Assembly: GCF_017352375.1 (NCBI RefSeq) | Contig: NZ_JAFEVR010000009.1 | Coordinates: 399,252 to 463,251, forward strand | From: Mycolicibacterium sp. S2-37 | GTDB taxonomy: Bacteria > Actinomycetota > Actinomycetes > Mycobacteriales > Mycobacteriaceae | Direction: 5' to 3' | DNA: 64,000 nucleotides | Shown here: positions 50,313 to 59,326 of the stretch, one piece after another | Numbering within the stretch: position 1 is the stretch's first letter | How the letters are laid out: the number at the start of each line of letters is the position of its first letter | The notes under the pieces: generated by a model | What the model was told of the DNA's origin: nothing | Seen by the model: only the letters and a program-made list of their open reading frames with translations | The model's database searches: none | Translations under genes and position numbers: made by a program

Positions 50313-51169
50313 GCCTGCGCCAGCTCATCGATCACGCCGCGGCGGCGCTGGCCGACGCGGGTGTCGGCTCGGCCCGGGTGGACGCCGAGTTGCTCGCCGC
50401 GCACGCGGCGGGCACCGACCGCGGGCGGCTCAGCCTCACCCGAATCCACGATCTGCCCGCCGACTTCGCCGCTCGGTACGACGGCCTCGTCGCCGAGCGG
50501 GTCAAGCGCGTGCCGCTGCAGCATCTGGTCGGTACGGCGGCGTTCGGGCCCGTGCAGTTGGCGGTCGGGCCGGGCGTTTTCGTTCCGCGGCCCGAGACCG
50601 AGGCGCTGCTCGAGTGGGCCATGGCGCAACCGCTTCGGCCGGACGCGGTGATCGTGGACCTGTGCACCGGCTCCGGGGCGCTCGCGGTCGCGCTCGCCAC
50701 GCACCGGCCGTCGGCCCGGGTGATCGGCGTCGACGATTCGGAATCGGCGCTGGCATACGCGCGCCGCAACGTCGCCGGAACCGGTGTCGAACTCGTCGCC
50801 GCCGACGTCACCGCCCGCGATCTGTTGCCGGAACTGGACGGTGCCGTCGATCTCGTCGTCGCGAACCCGCCCTACATCCCGGACGGTGCGGTGCTGCAAC
50901 CCGAGGTGGCCGACCACGATCCGGCGCACGCGCTGTTCGGCGGTCCGGACGGCATGACGGTGATCCCTGCGATCGCGGCGCTGGCCAGGCGTTGGCTGCG
51001 GCCCGGAGGGCGGTGCGCCGTCGAGCACGACGACACGACCTCACCCCAGACTGTCGCGGCCTTCGTCACCGCAGGCGGCTTCGACGACATCACCGCCCGT
51101 CGCGACCTGACCGGCCGGCTGAGGTTCGTGACCGCGACACGGTGCCACACGGAGGTGGACTCGCCTTGA
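50309..51169 (+). CDS. prmC: Release factor glutamine methyltransferase PrmC
   Basis: 286 residues. SAM-binding VIVDLCTGSGALAVALA and the catalytic VANPPYIPDGAV (NPPY). Methylates the Gln of the GGQ motif in the release factor encoded just upstream. Also called hemK. Overlaps prfA by four bases and the Sua5-type gene by four. Confidence 0.96.
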   Translation: MSLRQLIDHAAAALADAGVGSARVDAELLAAHAAGTDRGRLSLTRIHDLPADFAARYDGLVAERVKRVPLQHLVGTAAFGPVQLAVGPGVFVPRPETEALLEWAMAQPLRPDAVIVDLCTGSGALAVALATHRPSARVIGVDDSESALAYARRNVAGTGVELVAADVTARDLLPELDGAVDLVVANPPYIPDGAVLQPEVADHDPAHALFGGPDGMTVIPAIAALARRWLRPGGRCAVEHDDTTSPQTVAAFVTAGGFDDITARRDLTGRLRFVTATRCHTEVDSP

Positions 51170-51822
51170 CAGAACTGTTCGACTGCACCGACCCCGAGCA
51201 GCGGGCCACCGGCCTCGCCTCTGCCGTCAGCGCCCTCAAGGGCGGCCGGCTGGTCGTCCTGCCGACCGACACCGTCTACGGGATCGGAGCCGATGCGTTC
51301 GACAGTGAAGCGGTGGCGGCGCTGCTCTCTGCCAAGGGCCGCGGTCGCGATATGCCGGTGCCCGTGCTGGTCGGGTCGTGGCACACCATCGACGGTCTGG
51401 TCTACACGGTGCCGCGAGCCGCGCGGGAGTTGATCGAGGCCTTCTGGCCGGGTGCGCTCAGCCTCGTGGTGCGCCAGGCGCCGTCTCTGCAGTGGGACCT
51501 CGGCGATGCACACGGCACGGTGATGCTGCGGATGCCGCTGCACCCGGTTGCCATCGAGTTGCTCCGCGAAGTCGGCCCGATGGCGGTCTCGAGCGCGAAC
51601 ATCTCGGGCCGGCCCGCCGCCCTCACCGCCGCCGACGCCCGTGCTCAGCTCGGCGACCTCGTGGAGGTCTACCTCGACTCCGGGCCCTCCGAACAGCAGG
51701 CCGCGTCCACCATCGTCGACCTCACCGGCGTACATCCGAAGATCCTGCGCACCGGACCGGTCGGCGCCGACGCCGTGGCCGAGGTGCTCGGCGTCAACGC
51801 CGAAAGCCTGCTCACCGATTGA
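51166..51822 (+). CDS. L-threonylcarbamoyladenylate synthase (Sua5/YrdC/YciO family)
   Basis: 218 residues from a TTG at 51166 that overlaps the prmC stop and has ggaggtg ten bases upstream. The TTG start matches the N-terminus of M. tuberculosis Rv1301 as remembered; a GTG at 51142 is possible. Motifs: GRLVVLPTDTVYGIGADAF, KGRGRDMPVPVL, AVSSANISGRPA. Makes the intermediate for t6A37 tRNA modification from Thr, bicarbonate and ATP. Confidence 0.92.
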   Translation: MTELFDCTDPEQRATGLASAVSALKGGRLVVLPTDTVYGIGADAFDSEAVAALLSAKGRGRDMPVPVLVGSWHTIDGLVYTVPRAARELIEAFWPGALSLVVRQAPSLQWDLGDAHGTVMLRMPLHPVAIELLREVGPMAVSSANISGRPAALTAADARAQLGDLVEVYLDSGPSEQQAASTIVDLTGVHPKILRTGPVGADAVAEVLGVNAESLLTD

Positions 51823-51850
51823 CCGCGCCCCGGTGCAGTAGCGTGCTGCG

Positions 51851-53026
51851 GTGATGGAGGTCTTGGCGCTGTCCGATCGCGGGACGGGTGTGCCGCTGCG
51901 CGAGCTCGCCCTGGTCGGGTTGACGGCCGCGATCATCACCTACTTCGCCACCGGATGGGTGCGCGCGCTGGCGACGCGACTCGGTGCGGTGGCCTACCCG
52001 CGCGAACGGGACGTCCACGTGCAGCCCACCCCGCGGATGGGCGGTCTGGCGATGTACATCGGGGTCGCCGCGGCGGTGCTGCTGGCATCCCAGTTGCCCG
52101 CGCTCACTCGCGGATTCGTCTACTCGACGGGTATGCCCGCGGTGGTCGTCGCAGGCGGCCTGATCATGGTGATCGGTCTGATCGACGACCGCTGGGGGCT
52201 CGACGCGCTGACCAAGTTCGCCGGCCAGATCACCGCGGCCAGCGTGCTCGTCACGATGGGCGTGGCCTGGAGCGTTCTCTACATCCCCATCGGCGGCGTC
52301 GGGACGATCGTCCTCGACCAGGTGTCGTCGATCCTGCTGACCCTGGCGCTCACCGTGGCAATCGTCAACGCCATGAACTTCGTCGACGGGCTCGACGGCC
52401 TGGCCGCCGGTCTCGGGCTGATCACCGCGTCGGCGATCTGCATCTTCTCCATCGGCCTGCTGCGCGACCACGGCGGCGATGTGCTCTTCTATCCGCCCGC
52501 GGTGATCTCGGTGGTGCTGGCCGGGGCCTGTCTGGGATTCCTGCCGCACAACTTCCACAAGGCCAGGATCTTCATGGGGGACTCCGGGTCGATGTTGATC
52601 GGACTGATGCTGGCGGCGGCGTCGACCACCGCCGCGGGCCCGATCTCCCAGACCGCCTACGGCGCCCGCGACGTGTTCGCGTTGCTGTCGCCGTTCCTGT
52701 TGGTCATCGCCGTCATGTTCGTACCCGCCCTGGACATGCTGCTGGCGATCATCCGACGCACCCGCGCGGGCTTGAGTCCGTTCAGCCCGGACAAGATGCA
52801 TCTGCACCACCGGTTGCTGGAGATCGGCCACTCCCACCGGCGCGTCGTGCTGCTCATCTATCTGTGGGTGGGCATCGTCGCACTCGGCGCCGCCAGCACC
52901 ATCTTCTTCGACCCGCGCTACACCGGGGGAGTAATGGCGGCGGCCATTCTGGTCGCCATCGTGGTGACGCTGATACCGCTCGTGAGGCGTCGAAACGAAC
53001 CTGTCGAGCCAATGTACGACAAGTAG
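51851..53026 (+). CDS. wecA: Decaprenyl-phosphate GlcNAc-1-phosphate transferase WecA
   Basis: 391 residues, about eleven membrane helices. Starts the linker unit of arabinogalactan by moving GlcNAc-1-P to decaprenyl phosphate. The Asp-rich motifs are GLIDDRWGLDALTKF, NAMNFVDGLDGLAAG and FMGDSGSM; HLHHRLLEIGHSHRR is the cytoplasmic His-rich loop. Start may be the GTG at 51851 or the ATG at 51854. Also called rfe (Rv1302). Confidence 0.96.
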   Translation: MMEVLALSDRGTGVPLRELALVGLTAAIITYFATGWVRALATRLGAVAYPRERDVHVQPTPRMGGLAMYIGVAAAVLLASQLPALTRGFVYSTGMPAVVVAGGLIMVIGLIDDRWGLDALTKFAGQITAASVLVTMGVAWSVLYIPIGGVGTIVLDQVSSILLTLALTVAIVNAMNFVDGLDGLAAGLGLITASAICIFSIGLLRDHGGDVLFYPPAVISVVLAGACLGFLPHNFHKARIFMGDSGSMLIGLMLAAASTTAAGPISQTAYGARDVFALLSPFLLVIAVMFVPALDMLLAIIRRTRAGLSPFSPDKMHLHHRLLEIGHSHRRVVLLIYLWVGIVALGAASTIFFDPRYTGGVMAAAILVAIVVTLIPLVRRRNEPVEPMYDK

Positions 53027-53165
53027 TAGTAGGGCCGGTTTAGGGCCGCCTACCATGTGGTACCGTGCTGCTAGAACCCGAAAGAACCTCGCGGGTTGCC
53101 GGCCACCGGTCCATCGGTTCAACACCGATCGGAGCCGATTCAGACCGACAAAAGGGAGTTTCCCC

Positions 53166-53276
53166 GTGGGTGATTCCAGCGAGCAAATCGCCCTCCGATA
53201 CGCTCGGACAGGTTACTCACAGGAACATCGGGAACGACCTTTTCCACACGACCGCGGGATTGAGGTGAAGCAGTGA
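53166..53276 (+). CDS. Possible 36-residue leader ORF coupled to the atp operon
   Basis: GTG at 53166 has gggag seven bases upstream, and the TGA overlaps the AtpI-like gene's GTG (GTGA), the same coupling used by confirmed genes here. The product would be MGDSSEQIALRYARTG and on to VKQ, hydrophilic, with no known motif. Only about 55 percent of third codon positions are G or C, far below the neighbours, which argues against a conserved protein. A hairpin (atcggt/accgat, 53113-53129) precedes it. Confidence 0.25.
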   Translation: MGDSSEQIALRYARTGYSQEHRERPFPHDRGIEVKQ

Positions 53277-53719
53277 CGACGCCAGCGCAGGACGCGCCGT
53301 TGGTGTTGCCCGCAGTCGCCTTCCGACCGGTGCGCCTTCTGATCATCTGTGTCGCCCTGGCGGCCGTTGCCGCGGTGGCCGCGGTGTGGTTCGGCTATCC
53401 AATGGTGGCTCTGTTCTTTGCGATCGGCCTCGGGCTCGGTCTGCTCAACGCGGTCATGATCCAGCGTTCGGTGCTGTCGATCACCGCCAAGGACCATCCC
53501 CTCAAACGCAACATGGCCATGAACTCGGCCACCCGCCTGCTGATCATGACCGTGATCGGCCTGACCATCGCCTACATCTTCAAGCCGCAGGGCCTCGGTG
53601 TGGTCTTCGGAATGGCGCTTTTCCAGGTGATCTTGGTCGCCTCGACGACGTTGCCGGTGGTGAAGAAGCTCAAGGCGCAAGCAGCTGACGGACTCGAAGG
53701 AGAGACGCCCCAGCAATGA
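53273..53719 (+). CDS. AtpI-like membrane protein (Rv1303-like)
   Basis: 148 residues from a GTG with gaggtgaag upstream. Four hydrophobic segments (about 20-40, 42-62, 80-98, 105-125) and the AtpI-type order at the head of the atp operon. AtpI proteins help assemble the c-ring in other bacteria; this one is assigned by position, topology and match to Rv1303. Overlaps atpB by four bases. Confidence 0.82.
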   Translation: MTTPAQDAPLVLPAVAFRPVRLLIICVALAAVAAVAAVWFGYPMVALFFAIGLGLGLLNAVMIQRSVLSITAKDHPLKRNMAMNSATRLLIMTVIGLTIAYIFKPQGLGVVFGMALFQVILVASTTLPVVKKLKAQAADGLEGETPQQ

Positions 53720-54474
53720 TCGAGACGATCCTCGCCGCCGAAGGCGGCGCCATCCAGGTCGGCCATCACACCGAGGCCCAGTGGTTCGGGATGACGGTCA
53801 ACACCGACACGATCCTTTCGACCGCGATCGCCGCCGCGATCGTGCTCGGGCTCGCCTTCTTCCTGCGCGCCAAGGTGACTTCGAGCGGCGTCCCGAACGG
53901 CGTGCAACTGTTCTGGGAGGCGCTGACGGTGCAGATGCGCAACCAGATCGAGAGCGCGATCGGCATGCGTGTCGCCGGGTTCGTGCTGCCGCTGGCCGTG
54001 ACGCTGTTCGTGTTCATCCTGGTCGCGAACTGGCTGTCGGTCCTTCCGGTGCAGTACTCCGACGAGACCGGTATCCACGAACTGCTCAAACCCGCGGCCT
54101 CCGACATCAACTTCGTCCTGGCCCTGGCGCTGTTCGTCTTCATCGCCTACCACGCGGCCGGCTTCTGGCGCCGCGGTGCACTCGGCCACCCGAAGAAGCT
54201 GCTGAAGGGCCACGTCGCGGTGCTGGCCCCGATCAACCTGGTCGAGGAGCTGGCCAAGCCGATCTCGCTGTCCCTGCGACTCTTCGGCAACATCTTCGCC
54301 GGCGGCATCCTGGTCGCGCTGATCGCGCTGTTCCCGCCGTGGATCATGTGGGCGCCCAACGCCATCTGGAAGAGCTTCGACCTGTTCGTCGGCGCGATCC
54401 AGGCGTTCATCTTCGCCCTGCTGACCATCCTGTATTTCAGCCAGTCGATGGAACTCGACGAGCACCACGACTGA
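53716..54474 (+). CDS. atpB: ATP synthase F0 subunit a
   Basis: 252 residues with five or six membrane helices forming the proton half-channels. The essential Arg lies in ISLSLRLFGNIFAGG, and the next helix has FVGAIQAFIFALLTILYF. The N-terminal domain MIETILAAEGGAIQVGHHTEA is typical of mycobacterial subunit a. Overlaps the AtpI-like gene; 73 bases precede atpE. Confidence 0.97.
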   Translation: MIETILAAEGGAIQVGHHTEAQWFGMTVNTDTILSTAIAAAIVLGLAFFLRAKVTSSGVPNGVQLFWEALTVQMRNQIESAIGMRVAGFVLPLAVTLFVFILVANWLSVLPVQYSDETGIHELLKPAASDINFVLALALFVFIAYHAAGFWRRGALGHPKKLLKGHVAVLAPINLVEELAKPISLSLRLFGNIFAGGILVALIALFPPWIMWAPNAIWKSFDLFVGAIQAFIFALLTILYFSQSMELDEHHD

Positions 54475-54547
54475 CCCAGACACACCGAACGCAACCGCTC
54501 GACCCACGTCCTGGTAGGCCGACTACCAGATATCAAGGAGGATAAGA

Positions 54548-54793
54548 ATGGATCCCACAATCGCGGCCGGCGCCCTCATCGGCGGCGGACTGATCATGGC
54601 CGGTGGCGCGATCGGTGCGGGTATCGGTGACGGTATCGCCGGTAACGCGCTGATCGCCGGTATCGCCCGCCAGCCCGAGGCCCAGGGCCGGCTGTTCACG
54701 CCGTTCTTCATCACCGTCGGCCTGGTCGAGGCCGCGTACTTCATCAACCTGGCCTTCATGGCTCTGTTCGTCTTCGCCACCCCGGTCGGCTAA
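54548..54793 (+). CDS. atpE: ATP synthase F0 subunit c (bedaquiline target)
   Basis: 81-residue hairpin of two membrane helices. Proton-carrying Glu61 is in GLVEAAYFINL; the polar loop is ARQPEAQG. The bedaquiline-contact residues Asp28, Glu61, Ala63 and Ile66 all match the drug-sensitive mycobacterial form. The ribosome-binding site caaggagg is strong, fitting the high c-ring stoichiometry. Confidence 0.98.
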   Translation: MDPTIAAGALIGGGLIMAGGAIGAGIGDGIAGNALIAGIARQPEAQGRLFTPFFITVGLVEAAYFINLAFMALFVFATPVG

Positions 54794-54814
54794 GACAGTT
54801 TGGAATCCTCAGTC

Positions 54815-55327
54815 ATGGTTGACCCGAGCACGATCATCTTGGCCGCGGAAGAGGGCGGCGGGGGCAGTAACTTCCTGGTCCCCAACGGCACGTTCTTCTT
54901 CGTGCTGCTCATCTTCCTGATCCTCCTGGGTGTGATCTCGAAGTTCGTGGTGCCTCCGATCAGCAAGGTGCTGAATGAGCGCGAGGCGATGGTCACCAAG
55001 ACGGCGGAGGACAACCGCAAGTCGGCCGAGCTGTTCGCGGCGGCCCAGGCCGACTCCCAGAAGGTGATGGGGTCGGCACGACGGGAGGCCGCGGCCATCC
55101 GGGACAAGGCCCGCGGCGAGGGACGTCAGATCGTCGAGGAGCACCGGTCACGCGCCGCCGCCGAGTCGGCGGCGACGCTGCAGGCGGCGAACGAAGAGCT
55201 GTCCAAGCAGGGCCGCCAGACCGCCGACGAACTGCAGACGTCGATCGAGACGCTGTCGGCCACGCTGGCCAGCCGCGTTCTCGGTATCGACATCGGTTCA
55301 CCGACGAGCACGGGACAGGGGCGATAG
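54815..55327 (+). CDS. atpF: ATP synthase F0 subunit b
   Basis: 170 residues from the ATG at 54815; an in-frame TTG at 54800 would add five residues and cannot be excluded. One membrane helix (about 20-45, GTFFFVLLIFLILLGVISKF) precedes a long charged helix that forms the stator stalk. Works with the b-delta fusion encoded next. Confidence 0.94.
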   Translation: MVDPSTIILAAEEGGGGSNFLVPNGTFFFVLLIFLILLGVISKFVVPPISKVLNEREAMVTKTAEDNRKSAELFAAAQADSQKVMGSARREAAAIRDKARGEGRQIVEEHRSRAAAESAATLQAANEELSKQGRQTADELQTSIETLSATLASRVLGIDIGSPTSTGQGR

Positions 55328-55330
55328 CGC

Positions 55331-56662
55331 ATGTCGACATTCATCGGTCAGCTGATCGGTTTCGCGCTCATCGTCTTCCTGCTCGTGCGCTACGTCGTGC
55401 CGCCGGTGAAGAGGATGATGAAGGCGCAGCAGGACACTGTGCGCCGCCAACTCGAGGAGAGTGCCACCGCCGCCAACAAGGTGGCGCAGGCGGATCAGCA
55501 GCACGCCAAGGCGGTCGAAGAGGCGAAAGCCGACGCCGCCCGCGTGGTCGAGGAGGCTCGCGCCGACGCCGAGAAGATCTCCCAGCAGCTGCGGGCACAG
55601 GCCGACGCCGAGGTCGAGCGCATCAAGGTGCAGGGCGCGGCACAGGTTCAGCTGCTGCGTCAGCAGCTCATCCGTGAGCTGCGGTCGCACCTGGGCACCG
55701 AATCGGTCAATCGGGCCCGGGCGCTGGTCACCGAGCACGTGTCCGACGACGACAACCGCTCGGCAACTGTGGACCGGTTCCTCGACGAGCTCGACGCGAT
55801 GGCGCCGTCCGACGGGTCGATCGAGGACGCCGCCGGCGCACGCCTGCGTTCGACGAGCCGCGAGTCACTCAAGACGCTGGTGTCGCGGTTCGATGAACTG
55901 ACCGCCGACGTCGACGCCGAGGGGCTGACCGGACTCGGAGACGACCTTGTCGCCGTGGCCAAGTTGCTCACCAGCGAGCCGGTGCTGAGCAAGCACTTCA
56001 GCGAGCCCACCGAGAGCGGCGACGCCAAGGGCAATCTCGCCGAGGCCCTGCTTTCCGGCAAGGTGTCCGACACCGCGCTGGAGGTCGTGAAAACCGCTGT
56101 CTCGCAACGGTGGTCGGACGAATCGGACCTGCACTACGCGGTGCGGCACGTCGCGCGCCTCGCGCTGCTGGTCCGCGCCGAGCGCAACGACGAGACCGCC
56201 GAGGTCGAGGATCAGCTGTTCCGGTTCAGCCGGATCCTGGATTCGGAGTCGCGGTTGTCCTCGGTGCTCAGCGATTACACCACCCCGGCCGACGGCCGGA
56301 TCGGACTGTTGGACAACCTGCTTGAGAACCAGGCGGGCGAGACCACGAAGGCGCTGCTGGCGCAGACGGTCGAACTGCTGCACGGCGAGCGTGCCGATGA
56401 AGCGGTGCGGGAACTCGCGGAGCTCGCAGTGGCTCGCCGCGGCGAGGTCGTGGCCCACGTCACCGCTGCCGCCGGACTCAGCGACGGCCAGCGCACCCGC
56501 CTCGCCGAGGTCCTCAGCCGCATCTACGGCCACCCGGTCTCGATCCAGCTGCACATCGCACCCGAGATCCTGGGCGGTCTCACCATCGCCGTGGGTGACG
56601 AGGTCATCGACGGCTCCCTGGCCACGCGCCTGGAATCTGCCGAGACCCGGCTGCCCGACTAA
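55331..56662 (+). CDS. atpH: ATP synthase b-delta fusion subunit
   Basis: 443 residues, the mycobacteria-type fusion. The N-terminal part is a second b-like subunit with one membrane helix (FIGQLIGFALIVFLLVRYVV) and a coiled stalk to about residue 165. The C-terminal 270 residues are the delta subunit that caps F1, ending PEILGGLTIAVGDEVIDGSL. Three bases after atpF. Size agrees with the M. tuberculosis protein. Confidence 0.96.
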   Translation: MSTFIGQLIGFALIVFLLVRYVVPPVKRMMKAQQDTVRRQLEESATAANKVAQADQQHAKAVEEAKADAARVVEEARADAEKISQQLRAQADAEVERIKVQGAAQVQLLRQQLIRELRSHLGTESVNRARALVTEHVSDDDNRSATVDRFLDELDAMAPSDGSIEDAAGARLRSTSRESLKTLVSRFDELTADVDAEGLTGLGDDLVAVAKLLTSEPVLSKHFSEPTESGDAKGNLAEALLSGKVSDTALEVVKTAVSQRWSDESDLHYAVRHVARLALLVRAERNDETAEVEDQLFRFSRILDSESRLSSVLSDYTTPADGRIGLLDNLLENQAGETTKALLAQTVELLHGERADEAVRELAELAVARRGEVVAHVTAAAGLSDGQRTRLAEVLSRIYGHPVSIQLHIAPEILGGLTIAVGDEVIDGSLATRLESAETRLPD

Positions 56663-56714
56663 CCACACTCCAGAACTCGACAAGAGAACTCAGACAGGCA
56701 GGAAGACGAATCCC

Positions 56715-58361
56715 ATGGCAGAGTTGACTATCTCGGCTGCTGACATCCAAGGGGCGATCGAGGACTACGTCGCCAACTTCGCCACCGACACCGACCGGGA
56801 AGAGATCGGCACCGTCATCGATGCCGGTGACGGCATCGCCCACGTCGAGGGCCTGCCCTCGGTGATGACACAGGAGCTGCTCGAGTTCCCCGGCGGTGTC
56901 CTGGGCGTCGCCCTGAACCTCGACGAGCACAGCATCGGCGCGGTGGTCCTCGGTGACTTCGAGAAGATCGAAGAGGGCCAGCAGGTCAAGCGGACCGGCG
57001 AGGTGCTGTCGGTGCCGGTCGGTGACGGCTTTCTCGGGCGGGTCGTCAACCCGCTCGGCCAGCCCATCGACGGCCGCGGCGAGATCGAGACCAGCGAGCG
57101 TCGTGCACTCGAGCTGCAGGCCCCGTCGGTGGTGCAGCGCCAGGGCGTGAGCGAGCCCCTGCAGACCGGCATCAAGGCGATCGACTCGCAGACCCCGATC
57201 GGTCGCGGGCAGCGTCAGCTGATCATCGGTGACCGCAAGACCGGGAAGACCGCGGTCTGCGTCGACACCATCCTCAACCAGCGCCAGAACTGGGAGACCG
57301 GCGATCCGGACCAGCAGGTGCGCTGCGTCTACGTCGCGATCGGCCAGAAGGGCACGACGATCGCGTCGGTGCGACGCACCCTCGAAGAGGGCGGCGCGAT
57401 GGATTACACCACCATCGTGGCGGCCCCCGCGTCGGATTCGGCGGGCTTCAAGTGGCTGGCTCCGTACACCGGTTCGGCCATCGCGCAGCACTGGATGTAC
57501 GACAGCAAGCACGTGCTGATCGTGTTCGACGACCTCACCAAGCACGCCGAGGCATACCGCGCGATCTCGCTGCTGCTGCGCCGCCCGCCGGGCCGCGAGG
57601 CGTTCCCCGGCGACGTGTTCTACCTGCACTCCCGGTTGCTCGAGCGTTGCGCCAAGCTGTCCGACGAGCTGGGTGGCGGCTCGATGACCGGATTGCCGCT
57701 GATCGAGACCAAGGCCAACGACATCTCGGCCTACATCCCGACCAACGTCATCTCGATCACCGACGGTCAGTGCTTCCTGGAGACCGACCTGTTCAACCAG
57801 GGTGTTCGGCCGGCCATCAACGTCGGTGTCTCGGTCTCCCGCGTCGGCGGCGCGGCGCAGATCAAGGCGATGAAAGAGGTAGCAGGAAGTCTCCGCTTGG
57901 ATCTGTCGCAGTACCGCGAGCTCGAGTCGTTCGCGGCGTTCGCCTCGGACCTCGACGCGGCGTCGAAGGCGCAGCTGGATCGCGGTGCGCGCCTGGTCGA
58001 GCTGCTCAAGCAGCCGCAGAACAGCCCGATGCCGGTCGAGGAGCAGGTCGTCGCGATCTTCCTCGGTACCAGGGGACACCTCGACTCGGTCCCGGTCGAG
58101 GATGTGCAGCGCTTCGAGCAGGAACTGCTCGAGCACGTGCGGTCCTCCAAGGACGAGATCCTCACCGAGATCCGCGAGAGCAAGAAGCTCTCCGAGGAGC
58201 TCGAAAGCAAGCTGACCGACGTGGTCAACGACTTCAAGAAGGGCTTCGAAAGCACTTCAGGGGAGTCGGTCGTTCCGGACGAGAACGTCGACGCCATGTC
58301 CGACGAGGACCTCGAGAAGGAATCGGTCAAGGTCCGCAAGCCCGCCCCGAAGAAGAAGTAA
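56715..58361 (+). CDS. atpA: ATP synthase F1 subunit alpha
   Basis: 548 residues. Walker A GDRKTGKTAV near residue 172, PAINVGVSVSRVGGAAQ and the regulatory-site core typical of alpha. A charged C-terminal extension of about 35 residues (from FKKGFESTSGESV to KPAPKKK) is characteristic of mycobacteria, where it suppresses ATP hydrolysis. The ATG at 56715 was chosen within a longer open frame by family match. Confidence 0.97.
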   Translation: MAELTISAADIQGAIEDYVANFATDTDREEIGTVIDAGDGIAHVEGLPSVMTQELLEFPGGVLGVALNLDEHSIGAVVLGDFEKIEEGQQVKRTGEVLSVPVGDGFLGRVVNPLGQPIDGRGEIETSERRALELQAPSVVQRQGVSEPLQTGIKAIDSQTPIGRGQRQLIIGDRKTGKTAVCVDTILNQRQNWETGDPDQQVRCVYVAIGQKGTTIASVRRTLEEGGAMDYTTIVAAPASDSAGFKWLAPYTGSAIAQHWMYDSKHVLIVFDDLTKHAEAYRAISLLLRRPPGREAFPGDVFYLHSRLLERCAKLSDELGGGSMTGLPLIETKANDISAYIPTNVISITDGQCFLETDLFNQGVRPAINVGVSVSRVGGAAQIKAMKEVAGSLRLDLSQYRELESFAAFASDLDAASKAQLDRGARLVELLKQPQNSPMPVEEQVVAIFLGTRGHLDSVPVEDVQRFEQELLEHVRSSKDEILTEIRESKKLSEELESKLTDVVNDFKKGFESTSGESVVPDENVDAMSDEDLEKESVKVRKPAPKKK

Positions 58362-58375
58362 GGCGCTAGGTATCC

Positions 58376-59305
58376 ATGGCTGCCACACTGCGCGAACTGC
58401 GCGGCCGCATCCGCTCCGCCGGGTCGATCAAGAAGATCACCAAGGCCCAGGAGATGATCGCGACGTCGCGCATCGCCAAGGCGCAGGCTCGAGTCGAAGC
58501 GGCTCGGCCCTACGACCGTGAGATCACCAACATGCTCACCGAACTGGCCAGCGCGAGCGCGCTGGACCACCCGCTGCTCGTCCAGCGCGAGCAACCGAAG
58601 CGGGCCGGTGTGCTGGTGGTGTCTTCGGACCGGGGGCTGGCCGGTGCCTACAACGCCAACGTGTTCCGCCGCTCCGAGGAGCTGTTCGCTCTGCTGCGTG
58701 ACGAGGGCAAAGAGCCTGTCCTGTACACGGTCGGCCGAAAGGCGCTGGGCTACTACAGCTTCCGCAACTGGGATGTGGCCGAGTCGTGGACCGGCTTCTC
58801 CGAACGGCCGGAGTACGAGCACGCGCAGGAGATCGGCAGGACGCTGGTCGACGCGTTCATGGCCGGTGCCGACGACGAAGGTGACGACGCAGGCGCCGAC
58901 GGTGTCCTCGGGCTCGACGAACTGCACATCGTGTTCACCGAGTTCCGTTCGATGCTGTCCCAGTCGGCGATCGCCCGTCGCATCGCGCCGATGGTCGTGG
59001 AGTACAGCGAAGAGGACGACAACAGCCTTCGCACGCTGTTCTCGTTCGAGCCGAGCGCGGAGACGCTGTTCGACGCGTTGCTGCCCCGGTACGTCTCGAC
59101 GCGGATCTTCGCCGCGATGCTCGAAGCGGCGGCGTCGGAGTCGGCTTCGCGCCGACGCGCCATGAAGTCGGCGTCCGACAACGCCGACGATCTGATCAAG
59201 GACCTGACTCTGATGGCCAACCGTGAGCGGCAGTCCCAGATCACCCAGGAAATCAGCGAAATCGTCGGTGGCGCGAACGCGCTCGCGGACGCCGCCAAGA
59301 AGTAG
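58376..59305 (+). CDS. atpG: ATP synthase F1 subunit gamma
   Basis: 309-residue rotor shaft. N-terminal RIRSAGSIKKITKAQEMIA and C-terminal LMANRERQSQITQEISEIVGGANAL form the coiled coil. A loop at about residues 160-180 (MAGADDEGDDAGADGVLG) is the extra gamma loop reported for mycobacteria, here rich in Asp and Gly. 14 bases after atpA. Confidence 0.97.
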   Translation: MAATLRELRGRIRSAGSIKKITKAQEMIATSRIAKAQARVEAARPYDREITNMLTELASASALDHPLLVQREQPKRAGVLVVSSDRGLAGAYNANVFRRSEELFALLRDEGKEPVLYTVGRKALGYYSFRNWDVAESWTGFSERPEYEHAQEIGRTLVDAFMAGADDEGDDAGADGVLGLDELHIVFTEFRSMLSQSAIARRIAPMVVEYSEEDDNSLRTLFSFEPSAETLFDALLPRYVSTRIFAAMLEAAASESASRRRAMKSASDNADDLIKDLTLMANRERQSQITQEISEIVGGANALADAAKK

Positions 59306-59326
59306 CCCGTAGGAAGCGAAGAGAAT

